DNA of 37,129 bases from Ignavibacteria bacterium. GTDB taxonomy: Bacteria > Bacteroidota > Ignavibacteria > Kapaibacteriales > UBA2268. Shown here piece after piece: positions 16,561 through 23,978 of this stretch. The stretch lies in contig JAOADV010000019.1 of assembly GCA_026417135.1 (NCBI GenBank), forward strand, positions 1 to 37,129, given 5' to 3'. Position numbers and translations under genes: made by a program. The notes under the pieces are model-generated. The model did not search any database. It was not told the origin of the DNA and saw only the letters and a list, made by a program, of their open reading frames with translations. Position 1 is the stretch's first letter, and each line of letters opens with the position of its first letter.

Positions 16561-17481
16561 TTAACTCGTTTTCATTAATTTAAACATTATTGCCTTCTGA
16601 ATATGTAACCTATTTTCTGCTTCTTGAAAAACAACGGAATTAGGTGAATCAATGACATCGTCGGTAACTTCCTCCCCACGATGTGCTGGAAGGCAGTGCA
16701 TAAAAATTGCATCTGACTTCGCAAGCCCAAACAAACTCGAATTTACTTGGTACGGAGCAAATATCTTTTTTCGCTTTTCCGCCTCAGATTCTTGTCCCAT
16801 CGAAGCCCAAACATCAGTATAAACAACATCGGCATTGCGAACTGCTTCTTTGGGGTCGTTAGTAATCTCAATTACAGAGCCAGTCTCTTTAGCTATTTCA
16901 GTAGCCTTTAGATATGCTTTCAAGTTCGGCTCGTAACCTCTTGGTGTTGCAACCCACATATGAGCACCAAGAAGCGCAGCAGCCGAGAGTAAAGAATGAC
17001 AAACATTGTTGCCATCGCCGACATAAGTAATTTTCAAACCTTTCAAATTCCCCTTTATTTCTCTAATTGTAAAAAAATCGCCTAATGCTTGGCAAGGATG
17101 CTCATAATCTGTCAAACCATTTATTATAGGTATACGCGCAAAACGAGCCATATCTAAAACAATATCGTGCCCAAAAGTTCTTACCATTATTGCATCGACC
17201 ATTCTCTCCAAATTCTTTGCTACATCATACACCGATTCTCTTTTGCCAAGGTTTATTTCATTTGGAGAAAGATACAAAGAAAAGCCACCTAACTGTTGAA
17301 TTCCAACATCGAAAGTAGTTCTTGTTCGTAGCGAAGGCTTTTCAAAAATCATAGCAAGTGTTTTAAACCTAAGCGAAGAAGAATACTCCAAAGGATTTTT
17401 CTTCATTTTTTCCGTTAAATCGAAGACTTCGTTTATTTCCTCTGTTGAAAAATCAGAAACCTCTAAAAAATCTTTTTTCAT
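16561..17481 (-). CDS. argF: Ornithine carbamoyltransferase
   Basis: 306 residues from ATG 17481, which has GGAG at 17487-17490 five bases upstream; an in-frame GTG at 17487 overlaps that site. The carbamoyl-phosphate motif is SLRTR (residues 50-54; STRTR in most relatives, though SLRTR also occurs). Also present are HPCQALGDFFTI, VGDGNNVCHSLL, DVWASMGQE and the ornithine-site HCLPAHRGEEVTDDV. The enzyme interconverts ornithine plus carbamoyl phosphate with citrulline. It is the first gene of a six-gene minus-strand operon and is tied to arcC by a one-base gap, so the phosphorolytic (catabolic, ArcB-like) direction is likely. ArgF and ArcB cannot be told apart from sequence alone. Confidence 0.95.
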   Translation of the reverse strand: MKKDFLEVSDFSTEEINEVFDLTEKMKKNPLEYSSSLRFKTLAMIFEKPSLRTRTTFDVGIQQLGGFSLYLSPNEINLGKRESVYDVAKNLERMVDAIMVRTFGHDIVLDMARFARIPIINGLTDYEHPCQALGDFFTIREIKGNLKGLKITYVGDGNNVCHSLLSAAALLGAHMWVATPRGYEPNLKAYLKATEIAKETGSVIEITNDPKEAVRNADVVYTDVWASMGQESEAEKRKKIFAPYQVNSSLFGLAKSDAIFMHCLPAHRGEEVTDDVIDSPNSVVFQEAENRLHIQKAIMFKLMKTS

Positions 17482-17594
17482 AATCACTCCATAAGATTTT
17501 ACAAGATAAAAAAAGGAGGTAAAATTTAGAAAAGTTAAATTGGGGCGTCTGTTACATAATGTTTAAATAGGACGATTTTGAATGCGCGGGTTTT

Positions 17595-17668
17595 TGGAAG
17601 ACGCAAACGAGATATCATAACGATTTTTCTTAAAAGAGTAGTTACGATATCTTTTCTAATGTCTTCCA
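17595..17668. repeat. Two-armed imperfect inverted repeat (74 nt)
   Basis: Outer arms TGGAAGAC (17595-17602) and GTCTTCCA (17661-17668) are perfectly complementary. Inner arms GATATCATAAC (17611-17621) and GTTACGATATC (17641-17651) match at 10 of 11 positions. The internal loop is 8 and 9 bases, and the hairpin loop is 19. In addition GCGTCT (17545-17550) can pair with AGACGC (17599-17604), offering an alternative fold. It lies 110-190 bases upstream of the operon start on the opposite side, so it could be a 5' leader structure or the remnant of a small mobile element. Confidence 0.6.
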
Positions 17669-17846
17669 TAATCCAAAAAAACAAAATTAAAAAAATTACC
17701 CAAATTCATTACTTTGTTATTGCGAAAATTCAAATGGAAACGAAACAATTCGACCAAAAATCTTAATAACAACCACAAGCCTTATTTCCAATGAAATCCA
17801 CCATTTCTGGAAGAATATATCAAAAGAAATTTTGTTAAGCAATATC

Positions 17847-17927
17847 GGTAGCACAGTCTTCCCAGCCTGTGCACCTTAAGTAGCAACGGCATCCTTGCCG
17901 TCGTCCCAAAAGCAAGGATGCTTTTGG
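17847..17927 (+). repeat. Interspersed palindromic intergenic repeat, copy A
   Basis: The first part, 17847-17875, is an imperfect palindrome (GGTAGCACAG to CCTGTGCACC). It is followed by AGCAACGGCATCCTTGC at 17882-17898. ACGGCA/TGCCGT (17886-17891, 17896-17901) and CCAAAAGCA/TGCTTTTGG (17906-17914, 17919-17927) form two further hairpins. The first 52 bases recur inverted at 31258-31310. It looks like a REP-like element; no coding role is likely. Confidence 0.75.
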
Positions 17928-18071
17928 TACTTCGGGGGAGTAGTGTTGGGGGATGTAAACTTTTGTGTAAACAAATGATAATGACAAATGGTATTAGCAA
18001 AATTTTATTAAATAACCTTGGTTAAGCTTGTTAAAATTGAAACAAACTCAGTGATAAAATTCAGGGGTATC

Positions 18072-18779
18072 TTAGTTGTTGAAAAGCGGAGATTCTTGAA
18101 CTTGCCCGTAGCCGGGGATTACAAGCTCTTTCATATCTGGATGCGAAGTTTTCATCCTTACAAAGCAATTGAAATAGCCTTTCTTGTCTGGAACAATCTT
18201 CGCGGTAATTTGAAATGTTTCGCCCGCTTTCAAAGTCAAAGTTCGTGGTAGATTAATGCTGAGGTTTTCGGGCTCGAATTGAATATCGGAAAATGTTATG
18301 TTCTCGTTTGTGTTGTTTTTCAAAGTAACAGAGGCGACCGATTCTTTCCCAACGGTCATCTGTGTAAAGGTAAAATATGCAGTTGGTTGAACAAGAATTG
18401 GATGATAAATTTTAGTTTTCAAGAAAAGATATTTATTTGGATTGTCTGGGTCGTTCGAAGCAATACGAACGCTTTTGGTAACCTCGTTCGAAAAACCAGC
18501 AATACGAAGAGTAACATCGAGGGTTGCTTCTTCGCCGGGTTGCAATTCGGTTTTGTCGAGTGGCGCTGTCGTACAACCACATCCTGGCTTGACTTCTAAA
18601 ATCTTTAAGACTTCGTTTCCGACGTTCTTTATCTTAACTTTGGCTCTTAATGGGTCTTGGTTCGGTTTTACGGTTCCCCAATCGTAGGTATCGCCACCGA
18701 CAATTTCGATACGTGGCTGGGCAAACAAAAAGAAAGGAATAAGCGTAAAGAAACATAAGGCTAAATAATATTTTTTCAT
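18072..18779 (-). CDS. Exported DUF1573 protein
   Basis: 235 residues. The signal peptide MKKYYLALCFFTLIPFFLFA is followed by QPRIEIVGGDTYDWGTVKPN, the usual opening of DUF1573. The diagnostic VKPGCGCTTAPLDKTELQPGE follows near residue 63. The rest is Ig-like: a second beta domain begins near residue 130, with PRTLTLKAGETFQITAKIVP. The family is common in Bacteroidota and relatives, periplasmic or surface exposed, and lacks an assigned reaction. It lies 48 bases downstream of the YeaH-like gene on the same strand and could be read from the same promoter, but its content is unrelated. Confidence 0.9.
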   Translation of the reverse strand: MKKYYLALCFFTLIPFFLFAQPRIEIVGGDTYDWGTVKPNQDPLRAKVKIKNVGNEVLKILEVKPGCGCTTAPLDKTELQPGEEATLDVTLRIAGFSNEVTKSVRIASNDPDNPNKYLFLKTKIYHPILVQPTAYFTFTQMTVGKESVASVTLKNNTNENITFSDIQFEPENLSINLPRTLTLKAGETFQITAKIVPDKKGYFNCFVRMKTSHPDMKELVIPGYGQVQESPLFNN

Positions 18780-18827
18780 CGTAAACCCTCAATTATTGTC
18801 CAACAATAGGACGAAGTTAAATTTTCT

Positions 18828-20159
18828 TTATTTTTCTTTAACCAATATTTTTATTCCTTCTATTAATCGGTTTTCGTCGTAATTTTCTGCTTGGAATGTG
18901 TCGACTTTTATTAATTCTGGATACTTGGTTGGCAAGGAAGATGTTTCTAAGTATTTTTCGAATGTTGACTTACCAGAACCAGCCCACCCGCTCCGGGCTA
19001 TCGTAATTCCAATTCTGTTTACATACGGTATCATTTTTCTTATGGCTTCGATTGTCTCTTCTCCCCTTTCGTCCCAATCGTCGCCGTCGCCTCCGTAAAA
19101 AATATAAATGTTGTTTTCTATATGCAAACGCTCTTCTTCGATTATTTTGCTTACCATTTGAAAAGAAGGTGCAATACGTGTCCCGCCAGCAACTTGAAGT
19201 CGGAAATAAGTTAAGAAATCGGGAACTTCGCGAGCTGTTGTATCGTGTAAGATAAATCGCGCTATAACATTATTTTGGTATTGATATACTAACCAGCTAT
19301 AAATCAAAAGGTGAAGGCGAGTTATTGCTTCGGTGGGTTTCCCTTGCATCGACCCGGAATAATCGCGAACGAAAAACACAACAGCCGTTGCTTCGTAATC
19401 TTTTTCCTTGGAGACAATTCGGTAAATTTGGTCGGACGGAACGATAAGCAGCTCGGATGTATCGGTAGTTAAATCTTTATCGATTCTGCCAAGTAGAAGG
19501 TTTGTTTTAATAATAGATTTTAGTGTAGCTTTTTTATCCAAAATTTGCCCAAAACCCCGATGTATATCGGTCAAATCGTATTGAAACTTCGAAAAAGAAG
19601 GTTTTTTGCCCTTTGGTTTGATATTTGGCAATTCAAACTTTTCGGTTAGAACTTTTCCCAAGTCGAATGCTTCTTGGCTAATTTCGTGGCCAGTTTCGCC
19701 GCTTGCCCCTGCCCCATAACCTTCGCCTTCTTGTGGTTGTAAAGGTGCTTCGCCTATGATTTCGCCTTCGGCTTCGTCGCCAGTTCCGCCAGTTTGTGGT
19801 TCTTCTTCGCTAAATCTGTCGTCGTGGTAAAACTTCGGTTCGACTGTTGTGGGAACTATGACGATTTTAGGTTTCCCAGTTTCGTCCGGTCGCATTAATT
19901 TACCAATACGAATTCTTCTCGGAAAGCCATCTTCTTCCCTTTTTTTGTCACGTTCGAGCAATTCATCGAGTGTTTTCAAATTTGTCGTTGGCAAACTTGC
20001 TTTATCTTCTTTAAGAAATATATCTTTGTCGCTGGTTTTGTATAAATTTTGACTACTTGCACGAAAACCATCGAGAAATTTATCTATTTTCGTTCGGATA
20101 AAATCCAAACTTTCGGCTTCGAGTTTCGCTAAGCTATTTTTAGAATCCCAAAATTCCAT
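18828..20159 (-). CDS. yeaH: YeaH-like DUF444 von Willebrand factor A protein
   Basis: 443 residues, close to E. coli YeaH. A charged, low-complexity N-terminal half (GGTGDEAEGEIIGEAPLQPQ, then EGYGAGASGE) leads to a VWA domain. Its metal-ion-dependent adhesion site is RDYSGSMQGKP near residue 262, with FILHDTTAREVP, GGTRIAPSF and IFYGGDGDDWDE following; these are DUF444 hallmarks. YeaH works with the PrkA/YeaG kinase in stress and nitrogen-starvation responses in enterobacteria; SpoVR is the usual third partner. Here the PrkA homologue is at 351-2594 on the other strand, about 16 kb away. The gene is divergent from the ABC transporter at 20284. Confidence 0.92.
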   Translation of the reverse strand: MEFWDSKNSLAKLEAESLDFIRTKIDKFLDGFRASSQNLYKTSDKDIFLKEDKASLPTTNLKTLDELLERDKKREEDGFPRRIRIGKLMRPDETGKPKIVIVPTTVEPKFYHDDRFSEEEPQTGGTGDEAEGEIIGEAPLQPQEGEGYGAGASGETGHEISQEAFDLGKVLTEKFELPNIKPKGKKPSFSKFQYDLTDIHRGFGQILDKKATLKSIIKTNLLLGRIDKDLTTDTSELLIVPSDQIYRIVSKEKDYEATAVVFFVRDYSGSMQGKPTEAITRLHLLIYSWLVYQYQNNVIARFILHDTTAREVPDFLTYFRLQVAGGTRIAPSFQMVSKIIEEERLHIENNIYIFYGGDGDDWDERGEETIEAIRKMIPYVNRIGITIARSGWAGSGKSTFEKYLETSSLPTKYPELIKVDTFQAENYDENRLIEGIKILVKEK

Positions 20160-20283
20160 AGATTAACTTACAAGTATAACAAAATTAAAAAGATTGGATA
20201 AATTTCCGTGCTTTTTAATTCTCCTACATTTTGTTATCCCCTATAAAAAAATTAATTTAACAATTTAGTAAAGATTGTAAAAA

Positions 20284-21060
20284 GTGAATGTTATCTTAGA
20301 AATAAAAAATCTAACAAGAAGTATCGGAAGCACAAAGATACTCAAAAACATATCTTTGTCGGTTCAACAAGGGGAATTGATTTCAATAATTGGCCGTTCG
20401 GGCTGTGGAAAGACCTCGCTTCTCCGATGTATAAATTGTCTCGACGCTTTCGACGAAGGATATCTTCGAGTTGGCGAGATAGTAATCGAGCGAGGGCGAA
20501 ATTGTAACCACCGAAATAAGAACAACAACGAAAGTTACAATGTAAAAGCATACCACATACGGTTGAAAGTAGGTATGCTTTTCCAGACCTTGAACTTGTT
20601 TCCAAATCGGACTGTGTTGGAAAACATAACAATTGCACCTATAATTGTAAAAAAAGAACCCAAAGAGAAAGCAATTGCTACTGCTTTGGAATTATTATGT
20701 AAAGTTGGGTTGAAAGGCTTCGAGAACCGTTATCCATACCAACTTTCTGGTGGTCAATCCCAAAGGGTTGCAATTGCAAGGGCTTTGGCATTAAATCCAG
20801 ATATAATGCTATACGACGAACCTACTTCGGCATTAGACCCAGAACTTGTCGGCGAAGTCTTGAATGTTATGAAGGACCTCGACTGCGAAGGTATGACCCA
20901 GATAGTGGTAACACATGCAATGAATTTTGCTAAAACTGCCTCGGACTATGTAATATATATGGAACAAGGTGAAATAATCGAAATGGACACCCCAGAAAAA
21001 ATATTTTATAATCCCTCCGATAAACGGACCGAATCTTATGTCCGACTATTTAAGGAATAA
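20284..21060 (+). CDS. Polar amino-acid ABC transporter ATP-binding protein (GlnQ-like)
   Basis: 258 residues from GTG 20284; the next in-frame ATG lies deep in the domain. Walker [10 protein letters not shown] (residues 37-45), Q-loop [12 protein letters not shown], signature [17 protein letters not shown], Walker B IMLYDEP, D-loop SALDPE and switch VTHAM are all present. The FQxxNLFP and [10 protein letters not shown] wording is that of the polar amino-acid uptake family. A short Asn-rich insertion ([12 protein letters not shown]) lies before the Q-loop. It energises import by the fused binding-protein/permease that starts two bases after its stop. The substrate cannot be read; glutamine, arginine or another polar amino acid is plausible. 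Confidence 0.94.
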   Translation: MNVILEIKNLTRSIGSTKILKNISLSVQQGELISIIGRSGCGKTSLLRCINCLDAFDEGYLRVGEIVIERGRNCNHRNKNNNESYNVKAYHIRLKVGMLFQTLNLFPNRTVLENITIAPIIVKKEPKEKAIATALELLCKVGLKGFENRYPYQLSGGQSQRVAIARALALNPDIMLYDEPTSALDPELVGEVLNVMKDLDCEGMTQIVVTHAMNFAKTASDYVIYMEQGEIIEMDTPEKIFYNPSDKRTESYVRLFKE

Positions 21061-21062
21061 TT

Positions 21063-22568
21063 ATGAAAAATACAATTGTTCTTTTTATCTGCCTTCATCT
21101 AATTGTATGCCCAATTGCTTTTGGGCAAAACGAAAAAACACTTCGTTGGGCAGCCGACGCCGAAGGAAATGCTCCTTATATATTCCAAGACCCACGAATT
21201 CCCACTGAAATCATTGGTTTCGAAGTAGATATTGTAAGAGCATTATCTGAAATTATTGGTGCAAAGCCCGTTTTTGTCCAAAATCAATGGGATGGGCTAA
21301 TTCCCGGACTTTATCGAGGGGACTATGATATTGCCATAAATGGACTTGAAATTACCGAGGATAGGAAGAAGGAAGTAAATTTTAGCAATCCTTATTATAT
21401 TACATACCTTCAAATAGTTGTCCTACGCGGGGTTGATTATATCCAATCTCTATCCGACCTTAGTGGAAGAAAGGTAGGGGCGCTCAAAAACTCCTTGGCT
21501 GAACGGATTCTGCGTGCGAAAGAAGAAATAAATGTAGTAACATACGAAGGCGAAGTCAATGCCTTTGTCGATATGAAAAATGGTAGAATTGAAGCAGCAC
21601 TTGTCGACGCTCCAATAGCATTATATTACACAGCTACGAATCCAGAATTTACAATGGTCGGAGAGCCAATTGGGGAAATATCTTATGGAATTGCTTTACG
21701 CAAAGAGGACATTAGACTTTTGGAAAAGATAAACAGAGCTTTGGACGAGCTGAAAAGGTCGGGAAAGTTACGGCAAATTCTCGAAGAATGGAATCTTTGG
21801 AATAACAAAATGGAAGTTTACCTCGATGACTTTTCTGTATCGAAAAGTTCACCCGAAAAATACCGATACTTTATTCAATCTGTTAGCAAAAGGGAACACT
21901 TTGCCGAGCGAATCGAACTTTACTTCAAATTTATGCCTGTTTTTCTAAAAGCTGCGCTAATCACATTAGGACTTTCCCTACTTTCGATGTTATTAGCAAT
22001 TTTGGCTGGCTTGATTCTGGCTCTGATGAGACTTTATGGGGGCAAAGTTTTAGGCTTTCTTTCTGTTTTATACATCGAAATTATTCGCGGGACCCCACTG
22101 CTCATCCAACTTTATTTAATCTTTTATGCTCTTCCAGCAATAGGAGTAAAACTTTCTCCCTTCCTTGCTGCTATACTTGGATTAGGTTTCAACTATGCTG
22201 CCTACGAAGCAGAGGTTTATCGGTCGGGATTTTTAAGTATTCCTCGTGGGCAATTCGAAGCAGCAATCTCGTTAGGTATGACACCTTTTCAAGCAATTTG
22301 GCATATTATACTTCCGCAAACGTTCCGAGTCGTAATTCCTCCTATGACCAACGATTTTATTTCACTTATTAAGGATTCGAGCCTTGTTTCGGTTATTACG
22401 ATGATAGAATTGACCAAAGTATATAATCAAATTGCTTCTGCATATTACGATTATCTTGGGACTGGGTTGATTACTGCTGGCTTGTATTTACTTCTTGGCT
22501 TGCCATTTATTAGGTTGGCTCGTCATTTCGAAAAGCGATTGGCAATCGAAACTAAACCGAGCAAATAA
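21063..22568 (+). CDS. Amino-acid ABC transporter, substrate-binding domain fused to permease
   Basis: 501 residues. The signal peptide MKNTIVLFICLHLIVCPIAFG is followed by a family-3 solute-binding domain to about residue 250 (IIGFEVDIVRALSEIIG, DYDIAINGLEITEDRKKEVN, GRKVGALKNSLAERIL). A linker and a HisM/GlnP-type permease follow from about residue 295 with several membrane helices. The EAA loop is EAAISLGMTPFQAIWHIILP. Such fusions place the receptor directly on the channel, as in lactic-acid bacterial GlnP. The start is two bases after the ATPase stop, so the pair forms a complete importer, presumably a permease homodimer. Confidence 0.95.
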   Translation: MKNTIVLFICLHLIVCPIAFGQNEKTLRWAADAEGNAPYIFQDPRIPTEIIGFEVDIVRALSEIIGAKPVFVQNQWDGLIPGLYRGDYDIAINGLEITEDRKKEVNFSNPYYITYLQIVVLRGVDYIQSLSDLSGRKVGALKNSLAERILRAKEEINVVTYEGEVNAFVDMKNGRIEAALVDAPIALYYTATNPEFTMVGEPIGEISYGIALRKEDIRLLEKINRALDELKRSGKLRQILEEWNLWNNKMEVYLDDFSVSKSSPEKYRYFIQSVSKREHFAERIELYFKFMPVFLKAALITLGLSLLSMLLAILAGLILALMRLYGGKVLGFLSVLYIEIIRGTPLLIQLYLIFYALPAIGVKLSPFLAAILGLGFNYAAYEAEVYRSGFLSIPRGQFEAAISLGMTPFQAIWHIILPQTFRVVIPPMTNDFISLIKDSSLVSVITMIELTKVYNQIASAYYDYLGTGLITAGLYLLLGLPFIRLARHFEKRLAIETKPSK

Positions 22569-22602
22569 TTAAAACAAAAAAACGTTACTATTTCTTAAAT
22601 TT

Positions 22603-23964
22603 ATGGATGCAATGAAAAAGATTCTCATTTTAGTTCTTGCTACTTACTATCTTTTAAGTATTGCAACTTTCTCGCAAGAAGTTAATCCTAACAACGAAGA
22701 TACTTCTCGGATACAAAAGTTCCGTCCACTACAACAAAAAAGATTTAATTCGTTCGAAGAAGCACTTGCCGAAGCAAAAGAAATAAAGCAGCTCGTTCTT
22801 GTTAATAAAGAGATTCAAGAAATTCCCCCAACAATTGCAGAATTTCAAAATCTTGAAGTCTTGGACTTATCAAATAATCAAATAAGTTCGTTGCCAAAAG
22901 AAATCACAAAGTTGAAGAAGCTAAATTCCTTGAAATTGAATAAAAACAATTTTACAACTTTTCCAGAAATATTGAAAGAAATACCAACGCTCGAAATTAT
23001 AGAATTGACCGACAATAAAATTTCAACACTACCTACAAGCATAATTACTTTGCCTTCCTTGAAAGTTTTAAAACTTTCGAGGAACAAAATTTCTGTTTTT
23101 AAAAACATAATAGCCCCAGAGCTTACCACTTTGGATTTAAGTTTTAATAACTTAACTCAAATACCCGAAATTCAACAAAATAAGATTCACACCCTTGATT
23201 TATCTGGAAACCAAATACAGAAATTGGGCAAAGGGCTCGAGAATTTGCGGGAAGTCCGTCGCCTAATACTTTCGGGAAATCAAATCGACACATTGGGGAA
23301 GGAAATAGCGGCTTTGGAATTCCTTAACTTTTTGAAAATCGATAATAACCGAATAGTTTACATTGCACCTCAAATTTCGACTTTACGAGCTCTTGTAACA
23401 CTTGACATTAGCAAGAATTCCATTAGTTCATTTCCCGTTACGAACAACGGATTTCGTTCTTTGGCAACTCTCACATTGCTTGGAAATAGTGCTGAAAGAT
23501 TCCCCGTCGAAATCTTTAACATTCAAACACTTCGAATTTTAAACCTTGGTTTTTCGAAAAATATTAATCTCGAAGGAATTAGTAACTTGATAAATTTAGA
23601 GACATTAAAACTTATTGGTTGTGGTTTAGATGAGCTCCCAAAGGAACTTTTTCGATTGGAGAACTTGAAGGAGCTCGATATTTCATCAAACAATCTTAAA
23701 TCGTTACCAAAGGAAATAGGGAATTTGCGAAAACTTGTAAGGTTAAACATTAGCAATAATTCAATTGAACAATTGCCAAACGAAATTTTAAACCTCGGCG
23801 AACTACAAATGCTTACAGCGAACAACAATCGATTGACCTCTTTACCCGCCGAAATTAATCGTTTAATTAAGCTACGCCAACTACAACTTCGGGGTAACAA
23901 TTTCCCCGATACCGAAATGGAAAGGATAAAACAACTACTTCATAAAGTAACGATTATGTTTTAA
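22603..23964 (+). CDS. Exported leucine-rich-repeat protein
   Basis: 453 residues. A signal peptide (MKKILILVLATYYLLSIATFS, from the Met at residue 4) is followed by about 16 leucine-rich repeats of roughly 23 residues. The pattern is LxxLxLSxNxIxxLPxEI, for example LEVLDLSNNQISSLPKEITK and LKELDISSNNLKSLPKEIGN. The repeats fill residues 60-445. Bacterial LRR proteins of this kind bind other proteins at the cell surface or in the periplasm; the partner is unknown. It ends 14 bases before the Tricorn-like protease gene and is probably co-transcribed with it. ATG 22612 is an equally good start. Confidence 0.92.
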   Translation: MDAMKKILILVLATYYLLSIATFSQEVNPNNEDTSRIQKFRPLQQKRFNSFEEALAEAKEIKQLVLVNKEIQEIPPTIAEFQNLEVLDLSNNQISSLPKEITKLKKLNSLKLNKNNFTTFPEILKEIPTLEIIELTDNKISTLPTSIITLPSLKVLKLSRNKISVFKNIIAPELTTLDLSFNNLTQIPEIQQNKIHTLDLSGNQIQKLGKGLENLREVRRLILSGNQIDTLGKEIAALEFLNFLKIDNNRIVYIAPQISTLRALVTLDISKNSISSFPVTNNGFRSLATLTLLGNSAERFPVEIFNIQTLRILNLGFSKNINLEGISNLINLETLKLIGCGLDELPKELFRLENLKELDISSNNLKSLPKEIGNLRKLVRLNISNNSIEQLPNEILNLGELQMLTANNNRLTSLPAEINRLIKLRQLQLRGNNFPDTEMERIKQLLHKVTIMF

Positions 23965-23978
23965 AACTTGGGGATAAT

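Larger units (their letters stand above)
17482..18071. other. Intergenic region with two structured elements
   Basis: It holds the upstream region of the carbamoyl-phosphate operon, the two-armed inverted repeat at 17595-17668 and a copy of the interspersed palindromic element at 17847-17927. Short reading frames crossing it (for example 17578-17766) coincide with the inverted repeat and look non-coding. Confidence 0.6.

Noticed and set aside
17511-17520. AAGGAGGT on the plus strand, resembling a strong Shine-Dalgarno
   Set aside because: No start codon with a sustained reading frame follows at suitable spacing.
17578-17766. 62-residue plus-strand frame upstream of argF
   Set aside because: It coincides with the long inverted repeat and has basic, low-complexity composition.
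17782-18000. 72-residue minus-strand frame
   Set aside because: It is a translation of the palindromic repeat copy A and its flanks.
18780-18827. Short hairpin GTCC/GGAC after yeaH as a terminator
   Set aside because: Only a 4-bp stem and no T-tract on the relevant strand.
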